DNA of 14,124 nucleotides. Source: Nocardioides sp. GTDB taxonomy: Bacteria > Actinomycetota > Actinomycetes > Propionibacteriales > Nocardioidaceae. The DNA lies in NCBI GenBank assembly GCA_021731205.1, contig JAKFXV010000124.1, positions 1 to 14,124 of the forward strand, written 5' to 3'. The notes under the pieces were generated by a model, which was not told the DNA's origin, did no database searches, and worked only from the letters and a program-made list of their open reading frames with translations. Shown piece after piece: positions 1 through 8,009 of the stretch (the stretch's first letter is position 1; each line of letters starts with the position of its first letter). Position numbers and translations under genes: made by a program.

Positions 1-738
<738 letters not shown>

Positions 739-747
739 CGCATCGGA

Positions 748-781
748 GGTTGAGGGCGAGCGAAGCGAGCGTCCCGAAACC
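748..781. repeat. Intergenic repeat-like element between cbbL and cbbS
   Basis: This 34-bp stretch begins GGTTGAG, has a core GCGAGCGAAGCGAGCG (itself two GCGAGCG units around AA), and ends TCCCGAAACC. The outer ends (GGTT / AACC, then GGG / CCC) can pair imperfectly. From memory, near-identical elements occur in many copies between genes in Nocardioides and related actinobacteria; this cannot be checked here. It sits 20 bp upstream of the cbbS start and 10 bp after the cbbL stop, so it would lie in the operon mRNA. Confidence 0.5.
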
Positions 782-801
782 CCGCAACCAAAGGAGCCAC
801 G

Positions 802-1221
802 ATGAAACTGCGCCACGGAACCTTCTCCTACCTGCCTGACCTCACCGACGACGAGATCGCGGCCCAGGTGCGCTACGCACTGGACCATGACTGGCCGGTC
901 TCGATCGAGTTCACCGACGACCCACACCCGCGCAACGTCTACTGGGAGATGTGGGGTCTGCCGATGTTCGACCTCACCGAGCCCGACGGCGTGCTCACCG
1001 CGATCAACGAGTGCCGCGCAACCTTCCCCAACCGCTACATCCGAGTGCTGGCCTACGACGCCAGCTTGGGTCGGCAGACCACGGCAATGTCGTTCCTGGT
1101 GCACTCGCCCGCGGAGGAGCCGGGATTCCTGCTGACCCGCGTCGAGGGTGAGAACCGGACCCAGCGGTACGCCGTCCAGTCCTACGCTACGGCGCAACCG
1201 CCCGGAGCGCGATACCCGTGA
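802..1221 (+). CDS. cbbS: RuBisCO small subunit, red-type
   Basis: This is the small subunit of form I RuBisCO, which caps the L8 core to form the L8S8 holoenzyme in the cytoplasm. The 139-residue product starts [19 protein letters not shown], the usual opening of the family, and has the conserved [12 protein letters not shown] block near residue 50 and the [10 protein letters not shown] strand near residue 80. It is longer than green-type small subunits because of a C-terminal extension (from about residue 105) that red-type enzymes use to form a beta-hairpin in the central channel. The ATG is preceded by AAAGGAG at 790-796, a good ribosome binding site with 5 bp spacing. The last codons overlap the GTG start of cbbX by 4 bp, which implies translational coupling. 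Confidence 0.96.
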   Translation: MKLRHGTFSYLPDLTDDEIAAQVRYALDHDWPVSIEFTDDPHPRNVYWEMWGLPMFDLTEPDGVLTAINECRATFPNRYIRVLAYDASLGRQTTAMSFLVHSPAEEPGFLLTRVEGENRTQRYAVQSYATAQPPGARYP

Positions 1222-2156
1222 CCACCGTCGAAGAACCCGCAACCGAACAACTGGTCCTGGCAGACGATGCCGAACTGGACCTCTCCCATGACGAGGCGGC
1301 CGCCCGGGTCGAGCAGACCCTGGCGCTGTTGGACGCCGAACTCGTCGGCCTCGGGCCGGTGAAGCGCCGCGTGCGTGAGATCGCCTCGTTGCTGTTGGTC
1401 GATCGCGCGCGCCGTCAGTTCGGTCTGGCCTCGTCACGCCCGACGCTGCACATGAGCTTCGCCGGAGGCCCGGGCACCGGCAAGACCACGGTGGCCCTGC
1501 GTATGGCAGAGATCCTCCACGCTTTGGGCTACATCCGGACGCCGAGGGTGCACACCGTGACCCGGGACGATCTCGTCGGTCAGTTCATCGGTCACACAGC
1601 GCCGAAGACCAAGGAGGCGATCGCGCGGGCCGCTGGCGGGGTGCTGTTCATCGACGAGGCCTACTACCTGTTCCGACCCGAGAACGAGCGTGACTACGGC
1701 CAGGAGGTCATCGAGATCCTGCTGACCGAGATGGAGAACGAACGCGGCAGTCTGGTGGTGGTGTTCGCCGGTTATCCCGATCGGATGGAGAAGTTCTTCT
1801 CGGCCAATCCTGGCTTGTCATCGCGGGTGCCACATCACGTGGGCTTCGAGGACTACACGCACGGCGAGCTCGTGGAGATCGCCGACCTGATGGTGGCTGC
1901 GGAGAACTTCAGATTCGACGACGAGGCCCGCGTGGCGTTCTCGGCGTACCTCACCAAGCGCATGGAGCGGCCGCAGTTCTCCAACGCACGAAGCGTACGC
2001 AACGCCGTGGAACGCGCACGGCTGCGTCAGGCCCGGCGACTGGTGGAGCTGCATCGACCGCTCAATCGCGACGATCTGATCACCCTCACCGCGGAGGACA
2101 TCTACGGCTCGAGCCTGTTCTCGTCCGATCCGGACCCGGAACCGCCGATCGAGTGA
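1218..2156 (+). CDS. cbbX: Red-type RuBisCO activase CbbX (AAA+)
   Basis: CbbX is the hexameric AAA+ motor that pulls on the large-subunit C-terminus to release inhibitory sugar phosphates from red-type RuBisCO, activated by RuBP. The 312-residue protein has Walker [10 protein letters not shown] at residues 83-91, a pore loop FIGHT at 123-127, Walker B VLFIDE at 142-147, a sensor-1 region FAGYPDRM at about 183-190, and NPGLSSR at about 197-203, which fits the arginine-finger region. Length is normal for the family. Translation starts at GTG, whose last two bases are shared with the cbbS stop TGA, so the two genes are coupled. The aromatic pore residue is Phe where the characterised Rhodobacter enzyme, as I recall, has Tyr. 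The protein ends in an acidic, Pro-rich tail ([11 protein letters not shown]) just before an apparent sequence join, so the last residues may not be native. Confidence 0.96.
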   Translation: MTTVEEPATEQLVLADDAELDLSHDEAAARVEQTLALLDAELVGLGPVKRRVREIASLLLVDRARRQFGLASSRPTLHMSFAGGPGTGKTTVALRMAEILHALGYIRTPRVHTVTRDDLVGQFIGHTAPKTKEAIARAAGGVLFIDEAYYLFRPENERDYGQEVIEILLTEMENERGSLVVVFAGYPDRMEKFFSANPGLSSRVPHHVGFEDYTHGELVEIADLMVAAENFRFDDEARVAFSAYLTKRMERPQFSNARSVRNAVERARLRQARRLVELHRPLNRDDLITLTAEDIYGSSLFSSDPDPEPPIE

Positions 2157-2163
2157 CCGCGCA

Positions 2164-2932
2164 GAGAAGCCGTTCGCGACCAACGCCGAGGAGGCGGCGG
2201 CCGTGGCCGAGGTCGCCAGAACCAGTCCCGGGATCGTGATGGAGGCCTATCACTACACGCTCCATCCGGTGATGAAGCGGGTCCTGGAAGTGGTCGAATC
2301 GGGTGAGATCGGGACCCTGATCCATGTCGAATCGACCATGAGTATCCCGGCACCGGCTCCGGGAAATCCGCGGTGGTCCTTCGACCTCGCCGGCGGAGCT
2401 CAGATGGACCTGGGGTGCTACAGCTTGCACGCGATGCGACTACTCGGCGGCTTCGCCGAGGGCGCACCTGTCGTGGCCTCCGCGAATGCTCGGGAGCGCG
2501 AGGGCCAGCAGCACGTCGACGAGTGGATGCACACCGTGCTGGCCTATCCCAGCGGCGCGACCGGGCACGCGATCGCCGACATGGGACCGCTCAGGTGCCG
2601 CGATCGCGGAGTCCGAGGTGGAGATGTCGCTGACCGTGATCGGCACCGCCGGTCGGGTTCAAGCGCACAACTTCGTGCTGCCTCAGTTGGACGACCGCGT
2701 CACCATCACGACACCCCAGGCAGTCCGCACCGAAGACCTCGGCACCCGCCCGACGTACGACTATCAACTCGACGTCTTCGCCTCGGCGATCGCGAACGGG
2801 ACAAACCCGCCTCTCCACCTCGACGACGCCATCTCGACGATGAAACTCATCGACGCGAAGTACCTCGCCGCTGGCTTCCCCGTGAGACCCAGCAATACCG
2901 ACCCGTCGCGAAATGACACAAACTTGCGCTGA
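2164..2932 (+). pseudogene. Gfo/Idh/MocA-family oxidoreductase remnant, truncated and frameshifted
   Basis: This is a remnant of an NAD(P)-dependent Gfo/Idh/MocA dehydrogenase. It begins at the EKP motif (E at 2164-2166, catalytic-type Lys at 2167-2169), which normally lies about 90-100 residues into the protein, so the whole Rossmann NAD-binding domain is absent. The substrate-domain motif GGAQMDLGCYSLH, with the Asp and His expected in this family, is intact. Reading continues in one frame to about 2583 and then only makes sense in the next frame (from SGAAIAESEVEM to the TGA at 2930-2932). Removing one G from the GGG run at 2583-2585 restores a continuous protein. The first possible start in the remnant is GTG at 2203. 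The 5' edge lies 8 bp after the cbbX stop, with no sign of the missing domain upstream. It is a broken gene or a fragment at an assembly join, and a functional product is unlikely. The natural substrate cannot be named. Confidence 0.85.
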
Positions 2933-2956
2933 CCTCGCGTGAATTTGCGACGGGTC
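2900..2956. terminator. Inverted repeat between convergent genes
   Basis: The left arm 2900-2914 (GACCCGTCGC, one extra G, then AAAT) pairs with 2943-2956 (ATTTGCGACGGGTC), giving a 14-bp stem with one bulge and a 28-nt loop. It spans the stop of the oxidoreductase remnant and the stop of the minus-strand gene ending at 2955, where a bidirectional terminator would sit. There is no T-run, and the loop is long for an intrinsic terminator, so an alternative is a mobile-element or REP-type inverted repeat. Confidence 0.4.
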
Positions 2957-3839
2957 AGCGGGTGGGGATTGGGAGGTCCAGGAGGCCGGGGTCAAAGCGG
3001 GCCCTGACCTGGGCTGACGCTGCGGCCGCGTCGACGATCATGGCCGCGTCCGACACCTGGCCGGACTTGATCTCGACGGCTCCGCTGTCCGGGGACTCGC
3101 GGTGCGCCATGATCCAGTCGAAGAGCAGCCAATCGACGGCGCCGGAGGCCGTCATCGGCTCCACGTCATCAGCAATGACGGCCGCGCTGACCGAGTGCAA
3201 CGCCTCACGATGCTCGGTCAGCGAAGCGTCCTTGTTCACGCCGGAGCTGTCGAACAGCAGCATGCTCAGCGTTGCCGGAAGACGCTGGCCGTTGTCGGTC
3301 ACGACCAGCCACCGAGCGCCTCGCCACCTCGTCGATTCGTCGACCCAGTGCAGCCCGGCCTTGCCGCCGACCACGCCCGGTCCCGGATGGTCGAGTACGC
3401 CGTCGTACGGCGCCGGACCCATCATCCCGATCGATTGCCGGGTGCGGATGCTCATCAGGGCCGCCGTGCCGACGATCTGACCGGCTCGCACGTTGTCCGG
3501 CAGGCCGGTGAGGATCTGGGCCTCGGCGTACTCCGCGCTCAGCCGGTCGATGGCGCGGTAGGCATCGGTCAGTTGATCGCGCTCCTCGGGACGTGGGCGC
3601 CGCCCGCCGCCCAGGATTTCTCCGAAGAGTCCGGCCACTTCAATGAGTACGTCGTCCAGCGCTTCGAGGTGGGTCGGCAACCAGCGATCGGCCTCAGCGT
3701 CCGGTAGGGATACGACTTCGGCCAGCCGCATCGGGCGACCGTCCGGTGACAGCCAATGGAAGCCGATCCGATCATCGGTGGCGTGGATGCGCGGAAGCAT
3801 CAGGCGGACCGCACCGGCTCGCGGCTCGTGCTCAGCCAT
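2955..3839 (-). CDS. Uncharacterised protein encoded after hypB
   Basis: I do not recognise this 294-residue protein. It appears soluble: no signal peptide or membrane segment, many acidic and Arg residues, a helical-looking Asp/Glu/Leu-rich stretch at about residues 40-100, and a middle block with MSIRTRQSIGMMGPAPYDG and GVVGGKAGLHWVDE. The start is taken as the ATG at 3837-3839 (protein MAEHEPRAG); a GTG three codons upstream is possible but has no better ribosome site. Its first 40 bp overlap the 3' end of hypB, so it is probably co-transcribed and translationally coupled with it. Position suggests a role connected with hydrogenase maturation or nickel handling, but no motif supports a specific activity. 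Codon use and base composition match neighbouring genes, and the length of the open frame with consistent third-position GC makes it likely to be real. Confidence 0.7.
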   Translation of the reverse strand: MAEHEPRAGAVRLMLPRIHATDDRIGFHWLSPDGRPMRLAEVVSLPDAEADRWLPTHLEALDDVLIEVAGLFGEILGGGRRPRPEERDQLTDAYRAIDRLSAEYAEAQILTGLPDNVRAGQIVGTAALMSIRTRQSIGMMGPAPYDGVLDHPGPGVVGGKAGLHWVDESTRWRGARWLVVTDNGQRLPATLSMLLFDSSGVNKDASLTEHREALHSVSAAVIADDVEPMTASGAVDWLLFDWIMAHRESPDSGAVEIKSGQVSDAAMIVDAAAASAQVRARFDPGLLDLPIPTR

Positions 3840-4582
3840 TCGTGCCACTCAGCGAGCCCGTCACCAGTCCGGGCACTCACCTCGATCAGCGGTGCATCGG
3901 GGTTGATCTGCGCCATGTTGCGCCGGAACAACTCGAGGTCGAAGTCGAGGTGTGGCAACAGGTCCATCTTGTTCACCAACACCACGGAGACGGAGCGGAA
4001 CATCACGGGGTACTTCAGCGGCTTCTCCTCGCCCTCGGTGATCGCGTAGACCATCACCGAGTCGTGGGCGCCGACGTCGAATTCGGCCGGGCACACAAGG
4101 TTGCCGACGTTCTCGACCAGCAGGAGATCGAGCGAGGCAAGGTCGAGTGTGGTCAACGCCTTGGCGACCATCGGCGCATCGAGATGACATTCGCCGCCGA
4201 AGCCGTCGCCGGTGTTGAGCAGCGCAACCTGTGCGCCGAATCCGGCCAGCCGATCCGCGTCGATAGACGTCTCGATGTCACCCTCGACTACGCCGGCCCG
4301 AACTCCCGAGTCCCTGAGGTGGGCGAGTGTGTGGACCAACAGCGTCGTCTTGCCAGCGCCGGGGGATGACATCAGGTTCACGGATCTGACTCCGTGCGCG
4401 TCGAAGGCGGCCCGGTTGGCTTCGGCGGCCACGTCGTTCTCGCCGAAGATCCGCTCCAGAACGCTGATGCGTTCGGGACCCGTTTCGTAGGCCGAGTGGT
4501 CGCCGTGCTCTTGGTCGTGCGCATGCACGTCGTCATGTTCGTGCTCGTGCTCGTGCTCAGTGCCGTCGTCGTGGCGGTGGAA
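3800..4582 (-). CDS. hypB: Hydrogenase nickel-incorporation GTPase HypB (5' end missing)
   Basis: HypB is the cytoplasmic SIMIBI-class GTPase that, with HypA, hands nickel to the large subunit of [NiFe]-hydrogenase. The 260 visible residues contain a His/Asp/Glu-rich metal-storage stretch (about residues 2-29), Walker A SSPGAGKTT (72-80), EGDIET (100-105), the metal-site ECHLDAPMV (Cys132-His133) and ENVGNLVCPAEFD (Cys164, 32 residues after Cys132 as in E. coli HypB), TEGEEKPLKYP, and the guanine-specificity motif NKMD (204-207) followed by LLPHLDFD. The usual N-terminus with a CxxCGC motif is not present. Upstream of 4582 the frame stays open for hundreds of bases but encodes only antisense of the secreted-protein gene, and no ATG or GTG lies near the His-rich part. 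The gene is therefore cut at its 5' end, by rearrangement or assembly join; 4582 marks the last position that looks like HypB. The core GTPase is intact. Confidence 0.92.
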   Translation of the reverse strand, partial: FHRHDDGTEHEHEHEHDDVHAHDQEHGDHSAYETGPERISVLERIFGENDVAAEANRAAFDAHGVRSVNLMSSPGAGKTTLLVHTLAHLRDSGVRAGVVEGDIETSIDADRLAGFGAQVALLNTGDGFGGECHLDAPMVAKALTTLDLASLDLLLVENVGNLVCPAEFDVGAHDSVMVYAITEGEEKPLKYPVMFRSVSVVLVNKMDLLPHLDFDLELFRRNMAQINPDAPLIEVSARTGDGLAEWHEWLSTSREPVRSA

Positions 4583-7500
4583 CCGGAGAACACTGCCCCG
4601 GACGAGAACCCGGCCCCGGCCGGGACGTTCCAGACCGGGCGGACCAACGACACCAGCGGCAAGTACCTCACCTACCGGTACGAACTGGAGGGCGACGGCC
4701 CGCCGGGACAGCAGGAACTGCGGATCCCGGGCGCAAAGATGGATGCTCAGTTCTCCAACCTGGAACTCCTGCCTGGTGACGGCATCATCGGCGGCGACGT
4801 GCTCGAGTTCGACGTCACCATGACGAACACCTCGACCGACCCCGATGTCGTGCTCAGCGCGTTCGCCTTCCAGTCCAAGAACAGCGAGTCGCCGGCGTTG
4901 GCCAGCCGACTGGGCGACAAGTTGTTCTACGGCCAGCTCACCGTCGCCGACCCGGCGCATGCGGCGGGCCCGATGGCAAGTGTGAAGAAGAACGGCACGT
5001 CCCAGGGCCTGTTGCCGGGCAAGTGGAAGGGCATCTGCATCAACAGCAGCACCGACTTCATCCCGGAGTTCAACTCCGGCCTGGAGGAGGAGTCGCTGGA
5101 GTGCGGCGGCAACCGGTCCGACGAGAACGCCGACGGCGAGCCCGAGTTGCAGACCGGCGGCGACATGCTCGGCCTGCGGCCGGGTGAGTCCCAGACCGTC
5201 CGGCTGCGCCTGGACAGCGGCACCACCGACGGTGCGCTGCACGTGGTGGAGCCGGGGACGCTGCAGGGACGGGTCGTCGCGGACACGGTCATCGGACCCA
5301 ACGGGGTCGAGTACCTGGTGCCCGAGATCGACAACACGGGGGTGACCAACCCCAACGTGGTGGGCATGCCCGACTTCGGCGACAACAAGGTGCTGAGGGA
5401 CGCGAACGGGGACTTCAACCCGACGTTCGCTCCGTCAGCCGACGATTTCCGCTTCGACAACCAGATCCATCTCACGTTGCCGCGGAGGAACTTCGCCTTC
5501 ACCGACCTGATCGGACGCAACCACAGCTGTGCGACCTACGGTCTCACCCTGGGTGCGTGCAGCGGTGGCGGTAGCCCTGAGATCAACTTCCTGGACGATG
5601 GTGACCTGGTCCCGGGCGTCGAGAACTTCGCTGCCTTGCTCCGCGGCTTCGGCGAGTTCTACGACGCCGATGGTGACTTGGTGCCCGATGAGAACCCCGA
5701 GTACCCGAGCACGGGCGAAACCCGGCCGAGTTTCCCGTACAACGTTGCCGGCGCGAACGTCTGCGAGAACTGTGGTGGGGAGCAGTATGTCCCGATCGCG
5801 GAGTTCTTCGTGGACAACGGGGACGGCTCGCTGACGCAGTCGGTGGTGGCCGGTGAGTACGGCGACCCGGCGACGGATCCGTACTTGGCCACGGTCGACG
5901 CCGCCGCGTCCGAGACGGTCAAGGAGGAGATCATCCCCGAGGCCGACCCGGGCGGTCCCTGCGACCCGGTTGAGGACCCGAACTCGCGCCGTCCGTCCTG
6001 CCTGCAGCTGCGGACCAGTGCGACCGGGCACTTCTACGACCTGGACGTGGCTCTGGGCGCCGGCATCAACGGTGGCGACGCGGTCGAGTTCACCGTCGAC
6101 GTCCAGAACACCTCGACGAACCCCGAGGCGTACCTGACGGCGTTCAACTACCAGACCAAGAAGCGCGGACTGGCGGACATCGGTGTCCTGGACGGCTTCA
6201 CGCAGGACCGGCGCGACATCCGAGTCGACAGCACGCTGCCCCTGTGCACGAGCCTGTCCGACGAGGCTTGCTGGAACGAGACCCTCGGGGTCGGCCACTT
6301 CCCGAACGTGATCGGCAACGGCCTGTTGTTCGGGCAGATGGTGTGGACCGACGACGACGCCGGCCGCGAGGCCCCGGTGGACTCCGACCAGGTCTACGTC
6401 GACCCGGTGGACGGCATCGATCCGACGCCGTTCAAGCTGGAGTCGGTGAAGAAGAACGGGCCCTTCACGCCCATTCTCAAGGGCAACGTGAACTTCATCT
6501 GCCTCAAGAGCGGGCTGTTCGATGTCGATCCGGACGCCGACGCCGGCTGTGCCGGCGAGCCGGCGATCCTCATCGACGAGGACGGCGAGCCGGTTCCGAC
6601 CAACATCACCCAGCGCCTGGGACTGGCACCGACGGAGACCCAGTCGGTTCGGATGCGGATGGAGTGGGGCGACTTCCGAGGCGCCATGCTCGAGGTGCTC
6701 GCAGGCACGCTCACCGACGCAAACGTCAACGCGGCCTACGGCCCCAGCGGCACGGACACCCAGGGGCTGGCCCGATTCTTCGACTGCTCGGACCAGCGGG
6801 AGCTCGAGTTCTGCCATCCCGACAAGAACGGCGATGTCATCGGCTACGTCCCGAACACGGACGCCGAGTGGCTGACCCCGGCAACCCTGGAGGAGATCGA
6901 GCACGTGATCGTCAACCAGCCGGGCGACGCGCCGACGGTGATGAACTTCCAGGACAACTTCGGCAAGATCCTGGCGATGTCCGGGTTCGTGCCGAGCGCG
7001 GAGTTCTACGCCCCGGATCCGAGTCCCGACCTGCTCGGCACCCCGTTCGAGGGTGTGTTGATCCGGCAGCAGATCCTTGGCGAGTACGGCATCACCGATG
7101 TGGCACCCACGGCGGTGGCCTTCACGTCGACGGCCCTCACGACGGGGGTCGCCGGGACGGAGTACCGCTACGACGCGAACGCGACGGCCTTCCCGGGACC
7201 GATCGACTACAGCCTCGACACGGCTCCCTCCGGGATGACGATCAACGACGAGACAGGCGTGATCAAGTGGACCCCGCCTGGCGCCGGTAGCTACTCGGTA
7301 CGGGTGCGGGCTTCCAACGGATCCAATCCGGATGCGGTGCAGTCGTACTCGATCGTCGTACCGCAGGTGATCCTGGACAACTTCAACCGGGCCAACGGCA
7401 AGCTCGGCAGCAAGTGGGGCGGGGTCACCGGCGGATACGCCATCGCCAACAAGCGGGTCGATGTCGGGAAAGGAGGTCTTGCCTACTGGAAGACCGCGTT

Positions 7501-7894
7501 CTCCTCGACTCAGGAGGCAGCGGTGACCTTGTCGAAGATCGACACCGCCGGCCAGAACGGCATCTTCTTGAAGGGAAACACGGACACCTCGAAGTTCAAC
7601 GGCATCGTGGTCACCTACGACGCGAAGGCCAAGGCCGTCAAGGTGATCGTGCGTCGTGCCGGGAAGACACCGAGCGTCGTCGGGACCTTCAAGAAGACAC
7701 TGGTCGACGGCAACAGGCTCAGTGCCCGGGCCGCCGCGAACGGGAGCGTCACGGTGCGTGTCAACGGCGTCTTGCTCGGCACCGCCAGCGCGGGTTCCTA
7801 CTTCGTGAACCGTTCCGGCAACATCGGGGTGGTGTACACGTCAGCGAAGAACGCGTTCTTCGATGACTTCGGAGGCGGCAACGTCGCGGTCTAG
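4523..7894 (+). CDS. Large extracellular protein with duplicated domains and lectin-like C-terminus
   Basis: This is a long, acidic, Gly/Asp/Pro-rich protein of extracellular type. Numbering from the ATG at 4523 gives 1123 residues. Two related segments follow each other: about 72-447 and about 499-856. Both share a GDxVEF/GGDVLEF block, an NTST(D/N)P motif, a 'SVKKNG' motif, an 'ESQTVRxRx'-like motif, a 'GTL' turn and a final GEYG. Acidic loops such as DADGDLVPDENP resemble calcium-binding repeats. Residues about 860-947 look like a putative Ig (He_PIG) domain with SGMTINDETGVIKWTPPGAG. Residues about 950-1123 start DNFNRANGKLGSKWGG and fit a concanavalin A-like lectin/glucanase fold. There is no LPXTG or C-terminal anchor. 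The true start is unknown: sequence before about 4583 is antisense to hypB, has no ribosome site, and its hydrophobic run (MFVLVLVLSAVVVAV) is only the complement of His-codon repeats. The native N-terminus is probably missing. A role in surface binding or as a cell-wall protein is inference; no catalytic site was identified. Confidence 0.82.
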   Translation: MHVVMFVLVLVLSAVVVAVEPENTAPDENPAPAGTFQTGRTNDTSGKYLTYRYELEGDGPPGQQELRIPGAKMDAQFSNLELLPGDGIIGGDVLEFDVTMTNTSTDPDVVLSAFAFQSKNSESPALASRLGDKLFYGQLTVADPAHAAGPMASVKKNGTSQGLLPGKWKGICINSSTDFIPEFNSGLEEESLECGGNRSDENADGEPELQTGGDMLGLRPGESQTVRLRLDSGTTDGALHVVEPGTLQGRVVADTVIGPNGVEYLVPEIDNTGVTNPNVVGMPDFGDNKVLRDANGDFNPTFAPSADDFRFDNQIHLTLPRRNFAFTDLIGRNHSCATYGLTLGACSGGGSPEINFLDDGDLVPGVENFAALLRGFGEFYDADGDLVPDENPEYPSTGETRPSFPYNVAGANVCENCGGEQYVPIAEFFVDNGDGSLTQSVVAGEYGDPATDPYLATVDAAASETVKEEIIPEADPGGPCDPVEDPNSRRPSCLQLRTSATGHFYDLDVALGAGINGGDAVEFTVDVQNTSTNPEAYLTAFNYQTKKRGLADIGVLDGFTQDRRDIRVDSTLPLCTSLSDEACWNETLGVGHFPNVIGNGLLFGQMVWTDDDAGREAPVDSDQVYVDPVDGIDPTPFKLESVKKNGPFTPILKGNVNFICLKSGLFDVDPDADAGCAGEPAILIDEDGEPVPTNITQRLGLAPTETQSVRMRMEWGDFRGAMLEVLAGTLTDANVNAAYGPSGTDTQGLARFFDCSDQRELEFCHPDKNGDVIGYVPNTDAEWLTPATLEEIEHVIVNQPGDAPTVMNFQDNFGKILAMSGFVPSAEFYAPDPSPDLLGTPFEGVLIRQQILGEYGITDVAPTAVAFTSTALTTGVAGTEYRYDANATAFPGPIDYSLDTAPSGMTINDETGVIKWTPPGAGSYSVRVRASNGSNPDAVQSYSIVVPQVILDNFNRANGKLGSKWGGVTGGYAIANKRVDVGKGGLAYWKTAFSSTQEAAVTLSKIDTAGQNGIFLKGNTDTSKFNGIVVTYDAKAKAVKVIVRRAGKTPSVVGTFKKTLVDGNRLSARAAANGSVTVRVNGVLLGTASAGSYFVNRSGNIGVVYTSAKNAFFDDFGGGNVAV
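4541..4558. repeat. Three tandem GTGCTC units in the His-rich region of hypB
   Basis: GTGCTC is repeated three times without a gap. On the minus strand this encodes alternating His and Glu in HypB; on the plus strand it reads as Val-Leu repeats and creates a hydrophobic stretch. It lies about 25 bp from the point where hypB homology ends, the type of low-complexity tract at which slippage, recombination or misassembly can happen. Confidence 0.7.
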
Positions 7895-7934
7895 GGCACG
7901 GGTCCACCGGGCCCGATGACCGATCGGCCTGGGG

Positions 7935-7974
7935 CACGGCGGGAGGTGCGGGATGATCCCCTCTTCCCGCCGTG
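7935..7974. terminator. Bidirectional hairpin terminator
   Basis: A perfect 10-bp inverted repeat, CACGGCGGGA at 7935-7944 and TCCCGCCGTG at 7965-7974, encloses a 20-nt loop that itself holds a small GGGA/TCCC stem (7950-7960). It lies between two convergent genes that end at 7894 (plus) and 8010 (minus). There is no T-run on either side, which is common in high-GC actinobacteria. The remaining bases between the two genes show nothing else. Confidence 0.65.
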
Positions 7975-8009
7975 ACCCTCGGGTGGCGCCGCGGCGGCTC
8001 AGGGTGGTG

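Noticed and set aside
2102..2467. Minus-strand open frames at the cbbX/oxidoreductase junction
   Set aside because: Both are shadows of the plus-strand coding sequence with Arg/Pro-rich products. They do not explain the junction.
4394..4522. Start of the extracellular protein gene at ATG 4394
   Set aside because: The first 43 codons would be antisense to the conserved HypB coding region and have no ribosome site. Even the start at 4523 is doubtful.
4583..5242. Upstream extension of the hypB frame to 5242
   Set aside because: The extension is antisense to the extracellular protein gene and contains no HypB-like sequence. It is open only because of GC-rich third positions.
5435..6904. Long minus-strand open frame (489 codons) opposite the large extracellular protein gene
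   Set aside because: It is the complement of a high-GC coding gene, rich in Arg/Val/Gly, with no domain or ribosome site. The plus strand has clear repeats and domains.
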